A stretch of 23,375 nucleotides of DNA, taken from a virus. Location of the stretch: positions 1-23,375 of IMG/VR virus record IMGVR_UViG_3300028859_000060; one strand, written 5' to 3'. The notes beneath the pieces are model-generated. The model ran no database searches, had not been told where the DNA came from, and was given only the letters and a program-made list of their open reading frames with translations. Below are positions 1 to 7,694 of this stretch, piece after piece. Every line of letters starts with the position of its first letter. The first letter of the stretch is position 1. The position numbers and the translations under genes were made by a program.

Positions 1-143
1 CAGTTAGTAAATTAGTAGATTATTTAGATGCTGAAACAAATAATGAGTTTGATTTTACTACACTTATCAGTCAATTTATGAAGGAAAATAATTATGAATT
101 AGTTCCTACTAATAGTTTGGAGAATTCTACTGGGAATGTATAA
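1..143 (+). CDS. C-terminal end of an unidentified phage protein (partial)
   Basis: An open frame enters from the left edge (codons in phase with base 3) and ends at TAA 141-143. The visible 46 residues are acidic and polar, with the stretch LVDYLDAETNNEFDF near the edge and a Ser/Asn-rich tail. I do not recognise the family. The stop overlaps the next gene's ATG by one base (TAATG), so the two are probably cotranscribed and translationally coupled. Upstream of a T4-like terminase it may be a packaging or head-neck gene, but that is only context. Confidence 0.6.
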   Translation, partial: VSKLVDYLDAETNNEFDFTTLISQFMKENNYELVPTNSLENSTGNV

Positions 144-517
144 TGGAAATAATAATTAGTGAATTGAGATCGAGACGAGCGCCTATGTTTGAGTCTGATG
201 CTGCTGGCAGCATGGATTCAAACACAACTTCTGCTATGCCTAATACTCGATACTATGATGGTGGAGATGCTTATTTTCATTATAGATCGATGGTAATGGT
301 CAGCAGTTTTCCAGACAAACCAAAAATTGATCCTTATGGACCAACTGCTGATTATCCATTTTCAAGTGCTTATACTCCAGAGGAAGATTCTATGATAGCA
401 GCCGCTGCAAAGTTGTGTGGTTATCCAGGTAAAAGGTTGGGAAATTCCAAAAGCATAGAAAATGATGATATTCATCGTGTTTCACCTAATAATCACAATA
501 GCGGGAAAAATAAATAA
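143..517 (+). CDS. Small phage protein of unknown function
   Basis: This 124-residue protein starts at an ATG that overlaps the previous stop. The N-terminus is Ser/Ala-rich and low in complexity. The middle carries the block DPYGPTADYPFSSAYTPEED followed by a short helix (MIAAAAKLCGY), and the C-terminus is basic and polar and ends in a V-SP motif with a Lys-rich tail. There is no signal peptide or membrane segment. From memory, a GPT-x-DxP-x(4)-YT block like this occurs in small proteins near the packaging genes of environmental T4-like phages, but I cannot give it a function. Position suggests a structural or packaging accessory role (inference). Confidence 0.6.
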   Translation: MEIIISELRSRRAPMFESDAAGSMDSNTTSAMPNTRYYDGGDAYFHYRSMVMVSSFPDKPKIDPYGPTADYPFSSAYTPEEDSMIAAAAKLCGYPGKRLGNSKSIENDDIHRVSPNNHNSGKNK

Positions 518-560
518 AGGAAATTTAAGTCAGCACATAAAATCAAAACATCTAAATAAG

Positions 561-569
561 CATAAATAC
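561..569 (+). promoter_or_regulatory. Late-promoter-like motif CATAAATAC
   Basis: CATAAATAC resembles the T4 late promoter (TATAAATA) and lies 4 bases before the ATG at 574, where no ribosome binding site is visible. If used, transcription would start near the start codon. AT-rich DNA yields such 7-mers by chance, so position is the main support. Confidence 0.35.
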
Positions 570-573
570 TAAT

Positions 574-1908
574 ATGAAAATAGATGAAGTTCTTAAAATT
601 GGAAAAATAAAGCCAGGAGGTTTTCGCAAAATTTCTCCTAAGAGAGTCAATGATGTAATTGGATTTATTCAAAACAATTGTACGGATATTTTATCTACAT
701 ACAAACAAACAAACAAATTACTTTATCGTGGTACAAAAGAATTTAACTTTTTAAGAAGTCCAGAATTTTTTTTAAAAAAATCCTATGATAAAAGAATACC
801 AAAAGATACTATCAAAAAATATCAAGATCAGTTAGATAGAAAATTAAAAGAAGCTGGATTTGAAGCATTAAGAAGTAACAGTATTTTTACAACTGGACAA
901 GAAAGTACAGCAGATTCTTATGGAGATAAGTATGCTATATTTCCAATTGATGGATTTTCATATACTTGGGCGGAAGGAGTAGAAGATTTAACTACTAAAT
1001 ATGGGTTGACTGATGAACATGAGCACGGAGATTTTAAACACGATTTGGAATTTTCTAAAGCAAAAGATTTTATAAAAGATTATCATTTTAGAAATGATGA
1101 TTTAAAACAGGCGATAAAAAATAAAGTAGAAGTTTATATTCATGGAACATTTGTTGCAGTAAAAGCAGAACATGGATTATTTGAAATTATAATGTATGCA
1201 TTGTTTGAAAATAAAATTGCTGAATTGTTTATAAAAGAAAGATTAAAAGTTGATGGAACTTTATTACAATACATAAAAAATCCAACCAAAACAATGATTT
1301 TTACAGCATTAAAAAAATCAGGAAATGCTATTAAATTTGTAAATAATCCGACGTATGCAATGCAACTGGCTGCTGTTAATAGTTTTGGATGCTCTATACA
1401 ATACATAGAAAATCCAAGCGAAGAATTAAAACTGGCTGCGGTTTCTGAGAATCCATATGCTTTAAAATATATAAAAGATCCAAGTTATCAACTTCAAAAA
1501 ATGGCAATAGAAAACGATGGTACTATAATTTATTATATAGAAAGACCAACTGAAGAATTACTAGTAATGGCTGTATCTGACTATCCTTCAATATTTGGAA
1601 GTATAGTTAATAAATTACCCAAAAATAAAATGTCATTAAAAGTATTACTAGCTGCTGTTAAAGATGTATCAAATCTTAGATTTATAAAAGAAATATTTGG
1701 AAGTATACCATTACAAGTTCAGATGGCAGCAGTAAAACACGATGCTTTTGCAATGCAATGGTTACGCGATGCGTCTAAAGAAGTACAGATAGCAGCAATA
1801 AAACAAAATAATACTGTTGTTCGTAATCTTTCTAATTTTCCATGGTGTACAGAAGCAAGAGATTTGGCATATAAACTATCAGGAATGAAGAAAGTTAACG
1901 ATAAATAG
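574..1908 (+). CDS. Probable ADP-ribosyltransferase-like protein with C-terminal helical repeats
   Basis: This 444-residue protein seems to have two parts. Residues 1-215 show the spacing of an ADP-ribosyltransferase fold: LLYRG at 49-53 (candidate NAD-binding Arg52), IFTTG at 104-108 in the place of the STS strand, a following A-x-SYG-x-KY-x-x-FP segment, and KVEVYI at 184-189 (candidate catalytic Glu186). Residues from about 228 to 430 are degenerate ~22-residue repeats of the form LAAV-x(4)-G/P-x-AIKYI-x-NPS, resembling DUF4116-type repeats and matching the repeat protein at 11294. T4 carries ADP-ribosyltransferases (Alt, ModA, ModB) that modify host proteins, and Alt is injected with the DNA. 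By analogy this may be a host-modifying protein whose repeats bind a target. The fold call is by eye and uncertain. A structural role is the alternative. Confidence 0.5.
   Translation: MKIDEVLKIGKIKPGGFRKISPKRVNDVIGFIQNNCTDILSTYKQTNKLLYRGTKEFNFLRSPEFFLKKSYDKRIPKDTIKKYQDQLDRKLKEAGFEALRSNSIFTTGQESTADSYGDKYAIFPIDGFSYTWAEGVEDLTTKYGLTDEHEHGDFKHDLEFSKAKDFIKDYHFRNDDLKQAIKNKVEVYIHGTFVAVKAEHGLFEIIMYALFENKIAELFIKERLKVDGTLLQYIKNPTKTMIFTALKKSGNAIKFVNNPTYAMQLAAVNSFGCSIQYIENPSEELKLAAVSENPYALKYIKDPSYQLQKMAIENDGTIIYYIERPTEELLVMAVSDYPSIFGSIVNKLPKNKMSLKVLLAAVKDVSNLRFIKEIFGSIPLQVQMAAVKHDAFAMQWLRDASKEVQIAAIKQNNTVVRNLSNFPWCTEARDLAYKLSGMKKVNDK
1900..1908 (+). promoter_or_regulatory. Late-promoter-like motif GATAAATAG
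   Basis: GATAAATAG overlaps the last codons of the upstream gene, 4 bases before the ATG at 1913. It fits the same ATAAATA pattern as other gene junctions here. Support is weak because it also encodes protein. Confidence 0.2.
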
Positions 1909-1912
1909 ATAT

Positions 1913-2137
1913 ATGCCGTCAAAACTTACAACTGAACAATTTATAAAAAAAGCTAAAATAAAGCATTCTAATATTTTTGACTATTCAAAATCAGTATATA
2001 TTGATTCTAGAACAAAGATAGAAATTATTTGCCCAATGCATGGTTCATTTTGGCAAGTAGCTCGCGCTCATTTATTTGGAAAAGGTTGTTATAAATGTAA
2101 TGGAAAAGAATTATTGAATTCACAAGCAAAATATTAA
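1913..2137 (+). CDS. Small zinc-ribbon protein resembling DUF723-type homing-associated modules
   Basis: This 74-residue protein has the pattern FIKKAK-x-KHSNIFDYSKSVYI, then KIEIICPMHG, then KGCYKC. This matches the short module (DUF723-like, recalled from family knowledge) usually found in phage homing-endonuclease genes, often in several copies and joined to a nuclease domain. Candidate zinc ligands are Cys40, His43, Cys59 and Cys62. Only one module is present, with a 12-residue tail and no nuclease domain, so it is either a fragment of a homing gene or a stand-alone DNA-binding protein. It sits 4 bases before the large terminase, and T4-type packaging genes are frequent homing targets. 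Confidence 0.6.
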   Translation: MPSKLTTEQFIKKAKIKHSNIFDYSKSVYIDSRTKIEIICPMHGSFWQVARAHLFGKGCYKCNGKELLNSQAKY

Positions 2138-2141
2138 TATA

Positions 2142-3713
2142 ATGAAAAATCAAGCGGATTACTCATTAATTAAAAAACCACACAGACCAATGGCTTTTAC
2201 AACGGATCAGTTGAAGGAGTTCGCAAAATGTGCTGACCCAATAACTGGTCCTGCTTATTTTTTAAATAATTATTTTTGGACGCAACATCCAACAAAAGGA
2301 AAGTTACAATATCATCCATATGATTATCAAGAAAATATGCTTAATGTTATGCATAATAATAGAAAAAGTGTTTTATTATGCGGCAGACAATTAGGAAAAA
2401 CTATTACTGCTGCTGGATATTTATTATGGTGTGCATCTTTCACTTCAGATTTAACGGTTATGATAGCAGCCCACAAATTTTCATTTGCTACTGAAGTTAT
2501 GGTTAGAATTAAATATGCTTATGAATCAATACCAGATTTTTTACGAGCAGGAGTAGTAGAATATAATAAACAGTCAATAACATTCGATAATGGTTCAAGA
2601 ATAATATCTCAAACTACTACACCCACTACTGGTAGAGGATTCTCAGTTGGATTATTCTTTGTTGATGAATTTTCTTATGTAGCTCCGTCTATTCAAGAAG
2701 CATTTTATACATCAATTTCTCCAACATTGTCAACTGGTGGTAAAATTATTATTTCTTCGACGCCGCAAAGTAATGAGGACAAATTTGCTAATATATGGAA
2801 TGAAGCTAATAAAACTGTTGATGCAAATGGAGATACTATTGCTGGAGAAGTTGGAATTAATGGATTTAAAGCATTTAAAGCGTTATGGTATGAACACCCA
2901 GAAAGAGATGAAAAGTGGGAAGCAGAAGCAAGAGCTGACTTAGGCCCTGAAAAATTTTTGAGAGAGCATCTTTGTGAATTTATTATTGATGAAGAAACAT
3001 TGATTAATCCTTTCAAATTAAATCAACTACAAGGGATAGAACCAATAGAAAAACAAGGCCAAATAAGATGGTATGGAAGACCTATAAAAGATAATACTTA
3101 TTTAGTAGCTCTTGATCCTAGTTTTGGAACTGGGGGAGACCCAGCAGCCATTCAAGTTATAGAATGTGAAACATTGAAACAAATTGCTGAATGGACACAT
3201 AATAAAACAGTTATTGAAAAGCAAGTAGATTTATTAAAAGAAATAACTACTCAATTGGTCAATGTTACGCCAAACGATAAAGTTTTTTGGAGTGTAGAAA
3301 ATAATAATTTAGGAGAAGCAGTTCTTGTAACTATTAGAAATATTGGGGAAGAAAATATTCCAGGAATATTTTTATCAGAGCCAGTAAAACTTGGTCAATC
3401 AAGAAAATTTAGAAAAGGATTTTGCACAACTAACTCTAGTAAATTAACTGCTTGCGCAAAATTAAAGAAATTAATTGAAAGTGATAAATTAAAAATATAT
3501 AGTAAAAAATTAATAAGTGAATTAAAAACGTTTATCGCTGTTGAAAATACATACAAAGCAAAAACTGGCGAAACTGATGATTTGGTTACATCAATGTTAA
3601 CTAATATAAGAATGCTAACTTTAATTCAAACCTATATTCCTAATTTAGATGAAGAAAAAGAAGAATCGGATGAAGATATTCCATTGCCATTTTTTGTTGA
3701 GCACTATTGGTAA
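2142..3713 (+). CDS. Terminase large subunit (T4 gp17-like DNA packaging ATPase/nuclease)
   Basis: This 523-residue protein is the motor that pumps phage DNA into the prohead and cuts the concatemer. N-terminal ATPase: Walker A GRQLGKT at 81-87, Walker B LFFVDE at 171-176, and the coupling motif SSTP at 205-208. C-terminal RNase H-like nuclease: LDPSFGTGGD at 324-333 (candidate metal ligand Asp325), VENNN at 385-389 (Glu386), and ETDD at 477-480 (Asp480). The order and spacing match T4 gp17, although T4 gp17 is longer (610 residues). The ATG at 2142 follows the previous stop by 4 bases and has no clear Shine-Dalgarno sequence. Met17 is an alternative start, but the reading frame is certain. 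Confidence 0.95.
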   Translation: MKNQADYSLIKKPHRPMAFTTDQLKEFAKCADPITGPAYFLNNYFWTQHPTKGKLQYHPYDYQENMLNVMHNNRKSVLLCGRQLGKTITAAGYLLWCASFTSDLTVMIAAHKFSFATEVMVRIKYAYESIPDFLRAGVVEYNKQSITFDNGSRIISQTTTPTTGRGFSVGLFFVDEFSYVAPSIQEAFYTSISPTLSTGGKIIISSTPQSNEDKFANIWNEANKTVDANGDTIAGEVGINGFKAFKALWYEHPERDEKWEAEARADLGPEKFLREHLCEFIIDEETLINPFKLNQLQGIEPIEKQGQIRWYGRPIKDNTYLVALDPSFGTGGDPAAIQVIECETLKQIAEWTHNKTVIEKQVDLLKEITTQLVNVTPNDKVFWSVENNNLGEAVLVTIRNIGEENIPGIFLSEPVKLGQSRKFRKGFCTTNSSKLTACAKLKKLIESDKLKIYSKKLISELKTFIAVENTYKAKTGETDDLVTSMLTNIRMLTLIQTYIPNLDEEKEESDEDIPLPFFVEHYW

Positions 3714-3717
3714 AAAG

Positions 3718-3726
3718 AATAAATAC
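3718..3726 (+). promoter_or_regulatory. Late-promoter-like motif AATAAATAC
   Basis: AATAAATAC lies in the 30-base gap after the terminase. A Shine-Dalgarno sequence (gagga, 3731-3735) and the ATG at 3744 follow at suitable distances for a short-leader late transcript. It resembles the T4 late element TATAAATA. Confidence 0.35.
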
Positions 3727-3743
3727 AATAGAGGAATTATAAT

Positions 3744-5324
3744 ATGCTAAAAGAAAATACCAGTTCATATGTATTTGAATTTTTAAAATCCCGCTTTGAA
3801 TTGGGAGAAGCAGTCGATGAAAATGGCAATTCTACTACAACTCCAGAAGATATGCGAGTTTTTTCTTTTGATTTTAAGAATAAAAAAGGAGAAGACCTTG
3901 GTTGTGTAGTTTGTAGTCTGGTTGATGATAGCGAGTCCTCAAATTCTTTAAAAATTTATTTTGGAGATGAATTAGCAAATGTTGATGCTGAATATCAAAA
4001 AGAGTGGTTGGATTTTCTTAAAAGCATTAGACAATTTGCCAAAATACATATGCTTGGTTTTGATATAAGAAATATTAATAAATCAACTATTACTAGAAGA
4101 GATGTTGACCCAATGTTTGAAAGTTCTTTTGGACCGATTGATGGCACAGTGAGAACTAGCCGCCAGCCATTGGAAAATATGCAAATAATTATTAAACATA
4201 CTGCAAATGTTGATCCTAAAATTAAAAATTCAAGAAGTAGAAAAATTCAAAAGATATATCTTGCTAATAATCAAGGAGAAAAGTTTTTACTTCCATTCAA
4301 GAGTTTAATGGCTGCAAGAGCAATGGCTCGTCATATATATGCTGGTGGGACCCCATATGATGCAGTTGGTTCTGATATTTGTAGTTTAGTTGAAGAAATG
4401 GTTTCTCTAAGCAAATTCGTTAGAAAAATGAAATCAAATACTTATGAAAATCCAGAAGCCATTAATGCAATTAATTCATCTATAGAAAGAATTCATGATA
4501 TTAAACGCCAATTATCTAGTTTAAGTTCTCAAGGTGGTTATGATAAAAATAAACCATCTTTGACTGGAAATATGGGAAAATTAGAAGAAGATGAAGATAT
4601 GCCTGATTTGTTTAATAATGAATCTCTAGATGACGAAAATAAAATGGCACTTCCTCATGTTATGAGAGCATATAGAAATAGAAAAACTCCAACAGAGACT
4701 GGTGAGTTTGAACAATGGGCAAATTCAGTTTCAACTGGCGAACCAGAACCAGGTGAAGAAATTTTGACAGATGAAGAGCAGAAAATATGTGGCACTTGCC
4801 CAAACACTATAGAAGGTAATGGTTTTGATGATTCAGGATTGTGTCAAGATTGTTACAAATACAGTAGAAATCAAGAAGAATCTGATAGATATTGGGAACA
4901 TAATAATTCATTGGATGAATCAGAAACATGGCAAGATAAATTGACTCAATGGGTAAATAGCAGTTTGGTTGATCCAAAATTAGAAGCAATTATAAAAGAA
5001 AGAGTCCCAACATTATATGCTCGTCTGGAAGATTTGAGACATGGCCGGGCAGCAGAAAAAATAACTAATAATGAAAAAATAAGAATAGAAAAAGCATTGA
5101 GAGCCATGTCTAAATTGACAGAAGCTGATATGCCATCGTCTGCTGGTTCTGGCTCTCCTTTATCATATCCAAATTTAAAACCAATGGACGATTTTCACTC
5201 ACCCAAAGAAATTAAAAAATTGAAAAATACAATCGGTAAAGAAAGTCCACTTTCACTTATTTCAAGCAAAGAGAAATTAGAAGAAAGTGAATTAAATGAT
5301 ATTATTCGATTAAGCGGAAGATAA
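3744..5324 (+). CDS. Large phage protein of unknown function with a CxxC-x14-CxxC cluster
   Basis: This 526-residue protein starts at an ATG with Shine-Dalgarno gagga 8 bases upstream. Residues 1-200 look like a compact alpha/beta domain. A helical segment, LMAARAMARHIYAGGTPYDA, and a predicted coiled-coil-like stretch follow up to about residue 265. Residues 270-350 are acidic and disordered-looking. A putative zinc knuckle has Cys349, Cys352, Cys367 and Cys370. The C-terminus is charged and Ser/Lys-rich. From memory, proteins with the LAARAMARH block are common next to terminase or replication genes in environmental T4-like phages and have no known function. Its place between terminase and gp32 does not settle its role. 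Confidence 0.7.
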   Translation: MLKENTSSYVFEFLKSRFELGEAVDENGNSTTTPEDMRVFSFDFKNKKGEDLGCVVCSLVDDSESSNSLKIYFGDELANVDAEYQKEWLDFLKSIRQFAKIHMLGFDIRNINKSTITRRDVDPMFESSFGPIDGTVRTSRQPLENMQIIIKHTANVDPKIKNSRSRKIQKIYLANNQGEKFLLPFKSLMAARAMARHIYAGGTPYDAVGSDICSLVEEMVSLSKFVRKMKSNTYENPEAINAINSSIERIHDIKRQLSSLSSQGGYDKNKPSLTGNMGKLEEDEDMPDLFNNESLDDENKMALPHVMRAYRNRKTPTETGEFEQWANSVSTGEPEPGEEILTDEEQKICGTCPNTIEGNGFDDSGLCQDCYKYSRNQEESDRYWEHNNSLDESETWQDKLTQWVNSSLVDPKLEAIIKERVPTLYARLEDLRHGRAAEKITNNEKIRIEKALRAMSKLTEADMPSSAGSGSPLSYPNLKPMDDFHSPKEIKKLKNTIGKESPLSLISSKEKLEESELNDIIRLSGR

Positions 5325-5418
5325 AATAAAATTAAAAGAAGGTCGGACAAAGTACAAATAGTATCTATTAAATATTACTGAATATCCAAAATAATTTCAT
5401 AATTACTGTAGAAAAAAC

Positions 5419-5448
5419 TTGACATGAGGATAAATACAATGTTACTAT
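5419..5448 (+). promoter_or_regulatory. Possible sigma70-like promoter upstream of gp32
   Basis: A perfect -35 TTGACA (5419-5424) is followed after 18 bases by TACTAT (5443-5448), a moderate -10. It overlaps the late-type motifs nearby, so gp32 may have both early and late transcription. The -10 match is imperfect. Confidence 0.4.
5429..5437 (+). promoter_or_regulatory. Late-promoter-like motif GATAAATAC
   Basis: GATAAATAC in the 5325-5512 gap before gp32, the same form as the copy upstream of the fibre gene at 23097. It could be one of two tandem late promoters for gp32. Confidence 0.35.
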
Positions 5449-5455
5449 ATAAATA
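5448..5455 (+). promoter_or_regulatory. T4-type late promoter TATAAATA upstream of gp32
   Basis: An exact TATAAATA, the T4 late consensus, lies in non-coding DNA about 58 bases before the chosen gp32 start. No competing coding explanation exists if gp32 starts at 5513. Confidence 0.5.
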
Positions 5456-5512
5456 GTAACAAACATGGTTGATACAAAATATAAATTAAATTATGGTATA
5501 TGGAGAAATGAC

Positions 5513-6490
5513 ATGGGAAACACATTAGCAGATATTCGCAAACGTCTTGCAGAAGCAGAAAAAAATAACAATCAACAATTTGATAATTCAAACTATGCTT
5601 TTTGGAATGCTCCAAATGGTTCAACAGCAGAAGTTCGTTTTGTCCCAGATGGCGATCCAACTAACACTTTCTTTTGGGTTGAAAAACTTCAGATTAAACT
5701 TCCATTTAATGGAATTAAAAATGGCGAATCAAAGCCAATTTATGTAAATGTTCCTTGTGTTGAAATGTTCGGGCGCACTGAATATCCACAAGGTTGCCCA
5801 ATTTTAAGTGAAGTTCGTGCATGGTATAAAGAAAAAGACCCTGCTTCAACTGAATTGGCAAACAAGTATTGGAAGAAACCAACATTCATTATGCACGGAT
5901 TTGTTCGTGTAAATCCAGTAGCAGATGATAAAGCACCTGAAAATCCAATTCGCAAATTTTCGTTCAATAAACAGTTGTTCAATATTATTAAAGCTGGTCT
6001 GATGGATAAAGATATGGAAAATATTCCATCTGATTATTCAACTGGGACTGATTTTAAAATCCTAAAGACAGCAAAAGGTCAATATGCAGATTATGGAACA
6101 AGTTCATATTCTCGCAGAGAATCAGCATTGACTCCTGTAGAATTGGCTGCAATTGAAACTTATAAACTAAACAACTTATCTGATTATTTGGGTAAGAAGC
6201 CAACAGCAGAGGACTTGGAAGTTATCAAAGAAATGTTTGAAGCTTCAGTTAATGGCGAGGCTTATGATGAAGAAAAGTGGGGCAAATTTTATCGTCCTGT
6301 TAATTTCAAAGTCAATGAAACTTCAACTTCTGCGGAAACTAGTGAACCAGTTGAAGCTAACTCAGTTGTTAGTGAGAAATCAACTCCAGTAGAAGATGCT
6401 CCTCCAGCAGTTCCAGCAACCACTGGAAAAAATAATGCTGCTGATATTTTGGCTGCAATTAGACGCAAAAAATCAGAAACACCCAAGTAA
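5513..6490 (+). CDS. Single-stranded DNA-binding protein, gp32-like
   Basis: This 325-residue protein coats single-stranded DNA at phage replication forks and in recombination. The N-terminus (MGNTLADIRKRLAEAEK) is a short basic helix, as in gp32 LAST-type regions. The core contains YAFWNAPNGSTAEVRFVPDG, FFWVEKLQIKLPF, a VPCVEMFG-x(5)-QGCPIL segment, FIMHGFVRVNP and KFYRPVNF, typical of T4-like gp32 OB folds. Only two Cys remain where T4 gp32 binds zinc with His plus three Cys, so zinc binding may be lost. The linker is Ser/Glu/Pro-rich and the end (ADILAAIRRKK) is basic-helical rather than acidic. I chose the ATG at 5513 because Shine-Dalgarno ggaga sits at 5502-5506; the longer frame from 5465 lacks one. 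uvsX, its recombination partner, follows. Confidence 0.85.
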   Translation: MGNTLADIRKRLAEAEKNNNQQFDNSNYAFWNAPNGSTAEVRFVPDGDPTNTFFWVEKLQIKLPFNGIKNGESKPIYVNVPCVEMFGRTEYPQGCPILSEVRAWYKEKDPASTELANKYWKKPTFIMHGFVRVNPVADDKAPENPIRKFSFNKQLFNIIKAGLMDKDMENIPSDYSTGTDFKILKTAKGQYADYGTSSYSRRESALTPVELAAIETYKLNNLSDYLGKKPTAEDLEVIKEMFEASVNGEAYDEEKWGKFYRPVNFKVNETSTSAETSEPVEANSVVSEKSTPVEDAPPAVPATTGKNNAADILAAIRRKKSETPK

Positions 6491-6504
6491 ATTGGAGAAT
6501 AATA

Positions 6505-6545
6505 CGAAAGCCAGTGTATAAAATCATTGGCTTTCGTTCTGTTTT
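6505..6545 (+). terminator. Rho-independent terminator between gp32 and uvsX
   Basis: A 12-bp stem with one G-U pair (cgaaagccagtg with cattggctttcg), an 8-base loop and the T-rich tail ttctgtttt lie 14 bases after the gp32 stop. This should separate gp32 mRNA from uvsX. Confidence 0.85.
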
Positions 6546-6577
6546 ATAATAAATTACAATTTTTATAGGAGTTCATC

Positions 6578-7510
6578 ATGGCAAAGCCTTTTGATGTAAG
6601 TCGTTTTAGGAAAAGCATAACCAAATCAATAGAAGGCATGAGCATTGGTTTTCGTGATCCAAAGATTTGGATTTCAACTGGAAACTATTGTCTTAATTAT
6701 TTAATTAGTGGAAGATTTGATACAGGCATCCCGTTGGGAAAAATTACAGTATTTGCAGGCGCTCCAGGAGCAGGAAAATCATTAATTGTATCTGGAAATA
6801 TTATAAAAGATGCACAAGAACAGGGAATTTATGTAATTTTAATTGATAGTGAAAATGCTCTTGATGAAGATTGGTTGAAAGCATTGGGAGTTGATACAAG
6901 CGAAGATAAGTTACTGAAATTAAATATGGCAATGATTAATGATGTTGCTAAAATGATCAGTGATTTTGTTAAGCAATATAAATTGATTCCAGTTGATGAA
7001 CGACAAAAAGTATTATTTGTGGTTGATTCTTTGGGTATGCTTTTAACTCCTACTATGGTAAATCAAATGGAAGCAGGATCTATGAAAGGAGATATGGGAA
7101 TTAAAGCCAAACAGCTAAAAGCAATGATTATTAATTGCGTTAATATGTTTGGTGATCTCGATATAGGAATGGTGGCAACAAATCATATCTATTCTTCTCA
7201 AGATCAATATTCAGATGATATAATTTCAGGCGGGTGTTTAACAAATGATCATAAAATACAGTTAGTTAACGATGAGTTAAAATTAATTGGAGATATTAAA
7301 GTTGGTGATATTGTTAAAACTTTGGATGGCGATAAAGAAGTTACAGAAACTTATAATTATCTTGATAAAGAAGTGTTTGAATTACAACTAGAGGATGGGC
7401 AAATTATTAAAGCTACTTCGGAACATAAATTTTTAGTAGAATCTGATGATGGTTATATTTGGAAAAAAGTAGCAGATTTAAATGAAGAAGATGAAATCTT
7501 ATCCCTTTAA
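6578..7510 (+). CDS. uvsX: UvsX recombinase N-terminal part fused to the N-half of a split intein
   Basis: Residues 1-219 are the N-terminal part of a T4 UvsX/RecA-family strand-exchange ATPase: Walker A GAPGAGKS (61-68), catalytic-Glu region IDSENALDEDW (89-99), Walker B VLFVVDS (145-151) and the loop region ending DDIISGG (213-219). Residue 220 is Cys, and residues 220-310 read as an intein N-half of 91 residues: block A starts CLTNDHKI, then IGDIKVGDIV, and block B KATSEHKFLV with the T-x-x-H motif. The frame then stops at TAA 7508-7510. The break falls where RecA-family proteins place the end of the DNA-binding L2 loop. Shine-Dalgarno sequence aggag precedes the ATG. Activity requires joining to the product of 7675-8205. 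A lone N-part would lack a complete recombinase core. Confidence 0.93.
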   Translation: MAKPFDVSRFRKSITKSIEGMSIGFRDPKIWISTGNYCLNYLISGRFDTGIPLGKITVFAGAPGAGKSLIVSGNIIKDAQEQGIYVILIDSENALDEDWLKALGVDTSEDKLLKLNMAMINDVAKMISDFVKQYKLIPVDERQKVLFVVDSLGMLLTPTMVNQMEAGSMKGDMGIKAKQLKAMIINCVNMFGDLDIGMVATNHIYSSQDQYSDDIISGGCLTNDHKIQLVNDELKLIGDIKVGDIVKTLDGDKEVTETYNYLDKEVFELQLEDGQIIKATSEHKFLVESDDGYIWKKVADLNEEDEILSL

Positions 7511-7694
7511 TCCTGATCCTCCACTAATATTATCATAAATAAGAGCAAAAAATATATGGAATGAAGATAATGAGAGAATAGAAGCAATAAAACGTCTTAG
7601 AAATTTTAAAGTATTCATTGTTTGGGAAAGTGAAGCGAAATTAATGATAACTAAAATTAAAGAGGAAATTAAAAATGAAATCAATAAAAATTAA
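7491..7694 (+). pseudogene. Remnant of a Vsr-like homing endonuclease between the intein halves
   Basis: In the frame of base 7491 an ATG opens 15 codons (MKSYPFNPDPPLILS), then TAA at 7536-7538, then the same frame runs open to TAA 7692-7694. The second part contains AKNIWNEDNERIEAIKRL and FKVFIVWESE, which fits the C-terminal end of Vsr/EDxHD-type homing endonucleases (W-x-x-D/E-x-x-R-x(4)-L, then V-x-VWE). No start codon, catalytic core or full domain remains. Known fractured split-intein genes carry a free-standing homing endonuclease at exactly this position, so this is best read as an internally deleted relic. The call rests on a short motif. Confidence 0.6.
7661..7666 (+). promoter_or_regulatory. 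Ribosome binding site for the intein C-half/UvsX C-part gene
   Basis: agagga lies 8 bases before the ATG at 7675. It supports independent translation of the second half of uvsX, as a split intein would need, rather than a frameshift artefact in one gene. Confidence 0.75.

Noticed and set aside
5465-5512. Longer gp32 start at 5465
   Set aside because: No Shine-Dalgarno sequence there. The ATG at 5513 has ggaga at the right distance and begins with the usual gp32 N-terminal helix.
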